Assembly (NCBI GenBank): GCA_022729775.1
Contig: DZBA01000141.1
Span: 1 to 8,084, forward strand
Source: Anaerolinea thermophila
Lineage (GTDB): Bacteria > Chloroflexota > Anaerolineae > Anaerolineales > Villigracilaceae
Direction of reading: 5' to 3'
DNA: 8,084 nucleotides
Shown: positions 6,240 through 8,084 of the stretch, in pieces
How positions within the stretch are numbered: position 1 is the stretch's first letter
Layout: every line of letters begins with the position of its first letter
Notes under the pieces: model-generated
Databases searched by the model: none
The model's input: only the letters and a program-made list of their open reading frames with translations
Told to the model about the DNA's origin: nothing
Made by a program: the position numbers and the translations under genes

Positions 6240-6404
6240 CTACGCTTGTGTTTCGTTATCTTCTTCCGCGTCGCTTGCTTCAACTTCTTTTGAAGATGAT
6301 TGCATTTCGCTTAAATTCCAACCGTGCGGGTACATGGGCGCAACAGCGTAATCATCAAACGATTGATAATCATAAGTAGCATGGATTTCATTTTGAGTAG
6401 TCAT
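6240..6404 (-). CDS. Small acidic protein of unknown function (54 residues) between leuA and leuC
   Basis: I do not recognise this protein. The frame starts with ATG at 6404 behind a strong Shine-Dalgarno (AAGGAG, 8 nt spacing) and encodes 54 residues, MTTQNEIHATYDYQSFDDYA at the start and EEDNETQA at the end. Six aromatic residues cluster between positions 11 and 29 (Tyr11, Tyr13, Phe16, Tyr19, Tyr25, Trp29). The C-terminal half is Ser/Glu/Asp-rich and probably disordered. There are 12 acidic residues, a single Lys and no Arg. There is no signal peptide, membrane segment or cysteine. With only one Leu it is not a leucine attenuator peptide. The strong ribosome-binding site and operon position argue that it is translated with leuA and leuC; an accessory or regulatory role is only a guess. 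It is flanked on both sides by arrays of the same octamer family. Confidence 0.65.
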   Translation of the reverse strand: MTTQNEIHATYDYQSFDDYAVAPMYPHGWNLSEMQSSSKEVEASDAEEDNETQA

Positions 6405-6412
6405 GATAATTT

Positions 6413-6418
6413 CTCCTT
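6413..6418 (-). promoter_or_regulatory. Shine-Dalgarno of the 54-residue orf
   Basis: On the minus strand AAGGAG is followed by 8 nt and the ATG at 6404. It selects this ATG over the in-frame TTG at 6425, which lies upstream of the motif. Its strength is a main reason to accept the short frame as a gene. Confidence 0.75.
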
Positions 6419-6422
6419 GGTG

Positions 6423-6491
6423 CAAGTAAATAAGTACACAGGTATACAGGCGCGCATGTTTTACGTGTTTACATGTGTAGTTGTGTACCTT
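6423..6491. repeat. Foldback octamer array between leuA and orf54 (4 + 4 units)
   Basis: The plus arm 6423-6454 is CAAGTAAA, TAAGTACA, CAGGTATA, CAGGCGCG. The minus arm 6491 down to 6460 is AAGGTACA, CAACTACA, CATGTAAA, CACGTAAA. A 5-nt centre separates them, and the period is 8 bp. Short perfect matches include 6434-6439 with 6483-6488, and there are local palindromes at 6442-6447 (GTATAC), 6450-6455 (GCGCGC) and 6471-6476 (ACATGT). It fills the gap from 9 nt beyond the leuA stop to 4 nt before the orf54 Shine-Dalgarno. Pairing of the arms is imperfect, so the periodic word is more conserved than any single hairpin. Confidence 0.8.
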
Positions 6492-6500
6492 ACCCCAACA

Positions 6501-8084
6501 TCACGCCGAAGCGGGCTCGCCTTCAGTCTGCGCGATGATGAGTTTATTCAGCGCGTTGATGTATGCCTTCGCGCTGGCAACGATGATGTCGGTATCCGCG
6601 CCGTGACCGCCATATACGCGGGCATATTCCCTTTCGCTTTGCGCGTCCATCGTCATGGCGCTGATTTCGCTTTGCACGCGGACGGTCACTTCGCCAAGCG
6701 CGTCAATGCCTTCGGTAATCGCGTGGATGTTGAATTCCAGCAGCGTGCATGGCACATTGACAATCGAGTCAATCGCCTTGTAGGTTGCGTCCACGGGACC
6801 TGTGCCGATGGATGAAGTCGTGTGAATCACGCCATCGGGTCCGCGCAGGCGGACACTGGCGGTGGGCATACCGATTGTTCCGCTGGTGACTTGCAGCCCG
6901 TTGAGTTGATACACTTCGCGCGGCTGGTAGAACTCATCCGCGATGAGCGCTTCCAAATCCAAATCGGTGATGACCTTCTTGCGGTCAGCCAATTCTTTGA
7001 AGCGTGTAAACGCCTTGTCGAGTTCCACGTCATCGAGCGAGTGACCCATCTCCGCGAGGCGCGAGCGCAGCGCGGCGCGTCCCGAATGTTTTCCCATGAC
7101 CAATTTGGTCTGGTTCACGCCGACATCTTCAGGGCGCATGATTTCGTAAGTGTTCTGGTTCTTCAACATACCGTCTTGATGAATGCCCGCTTCGTGCGCG
7201 AAGGCATTCGCGCCGACGATGGCTTTATTCGGCTGCACGACCATACCCGTATAGTTGCTGACCAGTTTGCTAATGCGCGAAAGTTGCGTGGTCTCGATTC
7301 CCGTTTCCAATCCAAAGATGGGATGGCGAGTCTTCAACGCCATGACCACTTCTTCGAGCGAGGTGTTGCCCGCGCGCTCGCCGATTCCATTGATGGTCAC
7401 TTCGGCTTGGCGCGCGCCCGCGCGGATTCCCGCCAGCGCGTTGGCGGTGGCGAGTCCCAAATCATCATGGGTGTGGACAGAGACGGTAATGCCTTCGTGC
7501 ATTCCTGGCGTGTTTTTCATAATGCCGTCAATGAGTTTATAGAACTCATCGGGCGTGGTGTACCCAACCGTGTCGGGGATGTTGAGCGTGGTCGCGCCCG
7601 CTTTGATTGCCTCGCCCAGCACGACATACAAAAATTCAGGCTCGGAGCGTCCCGCGTCCTCGGGCGAAAATTCAATATCGTCGCACAAAGTTTTCGCGTA
7701 CGCGACCATTTCCGAAACGCGCTGCACCACTTCTTCGGGATCCATCTTCAACTTGTGTTTCATGTGAATCGGCGAAGTGGCAAGGAAGGTGTGAATGCGC
7801 GGTTTCTTCGCGCCTTTGACCGCTTCCCAGGCTTTGTCAATATCGTTTTTGTTCGCGCGCGCGAGTCCCGCAATGGTGGGGACTTTCGCTTCGGGGTTGG
7901 GCGGGTTGCCGACTTCGTTCGCGATTCTTCTCACCGCTTCGAGATCGTCGGGCGACGCGGCAGGAAAGCCCGCTTCGATGATGTCCACGCCCAACCGCGC
8001 GAGATTATGCGCGACCTCGATTTTTTCCGCGGAGGTCATCGTCGCGCCAGGGGATTGTTCTCCATCGCGTAATGTGGTGTCAAA
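6501..8084 (-). CDS. leuA: 2-isopropylmalate synthase (5' end outside window)
   Basis: LeuA (EC 2.3.3.13) condenses acetyl-CoA with 2-oxoisovalerate to 2-isopropylmalate, the committed step of leucine synthesis. The frame is open to the right edge. 527 residues are visible, beginning FDTTLRDGEQSPGA, so only the first few codons are missing. The Met encoded at 8039 is inside this conserved motif region and is not the start. In visible numbering, other signatures are DIIEAGFPAASPDD (34-47), the metal-binding HTHDDLG (204-210), GIGERAGNTSLEE (233-245) and HEAGIHQDGML (297-307). The C-terminal part, from about residue 390, with VTSGTIGMPTASVRL and SSIGTGPVDATYKAID, is the leucine-binding regulatory domain, so feedback inhibition by leucine is expected. 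It is the first gene of the visible operon. The promoter and any leader lie beyond the window. Confidence 0.97.
   Translation of the reverse strand, partial: FDTTLRDGEQSPGATMTSAEKIEVAHNLARLGVDIIEAGFPAASPDDLEAVRRIANEVGNPPNPEAKVPTIAGLARANKNDIDKAWEAVKGAKKPRIHTFLATSPIHMKHKLKMDPEEVVQRVSEMVAYAKTLCDDIEFSPEDAGRSEPEFLYVVLGEAIKAGATTLNIPDTVGYTTPDEFYKLIDGIMKNTPGMHEGITVSVHTHDDLGLATANALAGIRAGARQAEVTINGIGERAGNTSLEEVVMALKTRHPIFGLETGIETTQLSRISKLVSNYTGMVVQPNKAIVGANAFAHEAGIHQDGMLKNQNTYEIMRPEDVGVNQTKLVMGKHSGRAALRSRLAEMGHSLDDVELDKAFTRFKELADRKKVITDLDLEALIADEFYQPREVYQLNGLQVTSGTIGMPTASVRLRGPDGVIHTTSSIGTGPVDATYKAIDSIVNVPCTLLEFNIHAITEGIDALGEVTVRVQSEISAMTMDAQSEREYARVYGGHGADTDIIVASAKAYINALNKLIIAQTEGEPASA

Noticed and set aside
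6240..6425. The 54-residue orf as a leucine attenuation leader peptide
   Set aside because: It has a single Leu and no Leu run, and it lies downstream of leuA rather than ahead of the operon.
6172..6491. CRISPR array
   Set aside because: The period is 7-8 bp with variable units and no spacers; this is a short tandem array, not CRISPR repeats.
6501..8039. leuA starting at the ATG at 8039
   Set aside because: The frame continues to the window edge and encodes the conserved FDTTLRDGEQSPGA motif upstream, so the true start is outside.
6822..8072. Long plus-strand open frame (416 codons) opposite leuA
   Set aside because: It is antisense to a clear leuA, rich in Arg/His/Phe as expected from the complementary frame of GC-rich coding sequence, and has no recognisable domain.

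Overview
The window holds most of a leucine / threonine-independent isoleucine biosynthesis operon on the minus strand, in the order leuA (5' end outside the window) - small acidic orf - leuC - leuD - cimA - leuB. A plus-strand HNH endonuclease gene sits between leuC and leuD, and the tail end of a plus-strand TPR-containing gene lies at the left edge. The GC-rich coding sequence, the Thr/Pro-rich C-terminal tail of the TPR protein, the long-form LeuA and the pairing of leuA with cimA suggest a Chloroflexota bacterium, perhaps Anaerolineae. That assignment is an impression from sequence style and was not tested.

Layout. Bases 1-509 carry the C-terminal part of a TPR protein (+). Bases 510-626 form a convergent intergenic region with two tandem 8-bp hairpins and a 16-bp stem between A and T runs, the last likely a bidirectional terminator. 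leuB (627-1685, TTG start), cimA (1765-3327) and leuD (3378-3962) follow on the minus strand. A 66-bp AT-rich divergent spacer then leads to the HNH gene (4029-4745, +), which ends 2 bp from the leuC stop codon. leuC (4748-6151), a 54-codon orf (6240-6404) and leuA (6501 to beyond 8084) complete the minus-strand set. No tRNA, rRNA, CRISPR array or insertion sequence was recognised.

How the genes work together. LeuA condenses acetyl-CoA with 2-oxoisovalerate, and CimA condenses acetyl-CoA with pyruvate. The products, 2-isopropylmalate and citramalate, are both isomerised by LeuC-LeuD and then oxidatively decarboxylated by LeuB. This gives 2-oxoisocaproate (to leucine) or 2-oxobutyrate (to isoleucine). 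One operon therefore supplies both first-step synthases and the shared enzymes.

The most unusual signal is between the genes. Four of the intercistronic gaps (leuB/cimA, cimA/leuD, leuC/orf54, orf54/leuA) are filled by short tandem arrays of a 7- or 8-bp word laid out as two arms on opposite strands. Each array is wedged between a stop codon and the next Shine-Dalgarno sequence. The words differ (GTAATTG-like, GCGTGGT-like, CAAGTAAA-like) but the architecture is the same. The arrays flanking orf54 share one 8-bp word family. The only junction without such an array is leuC/leuD, where the AT-rich HNH gene sits.
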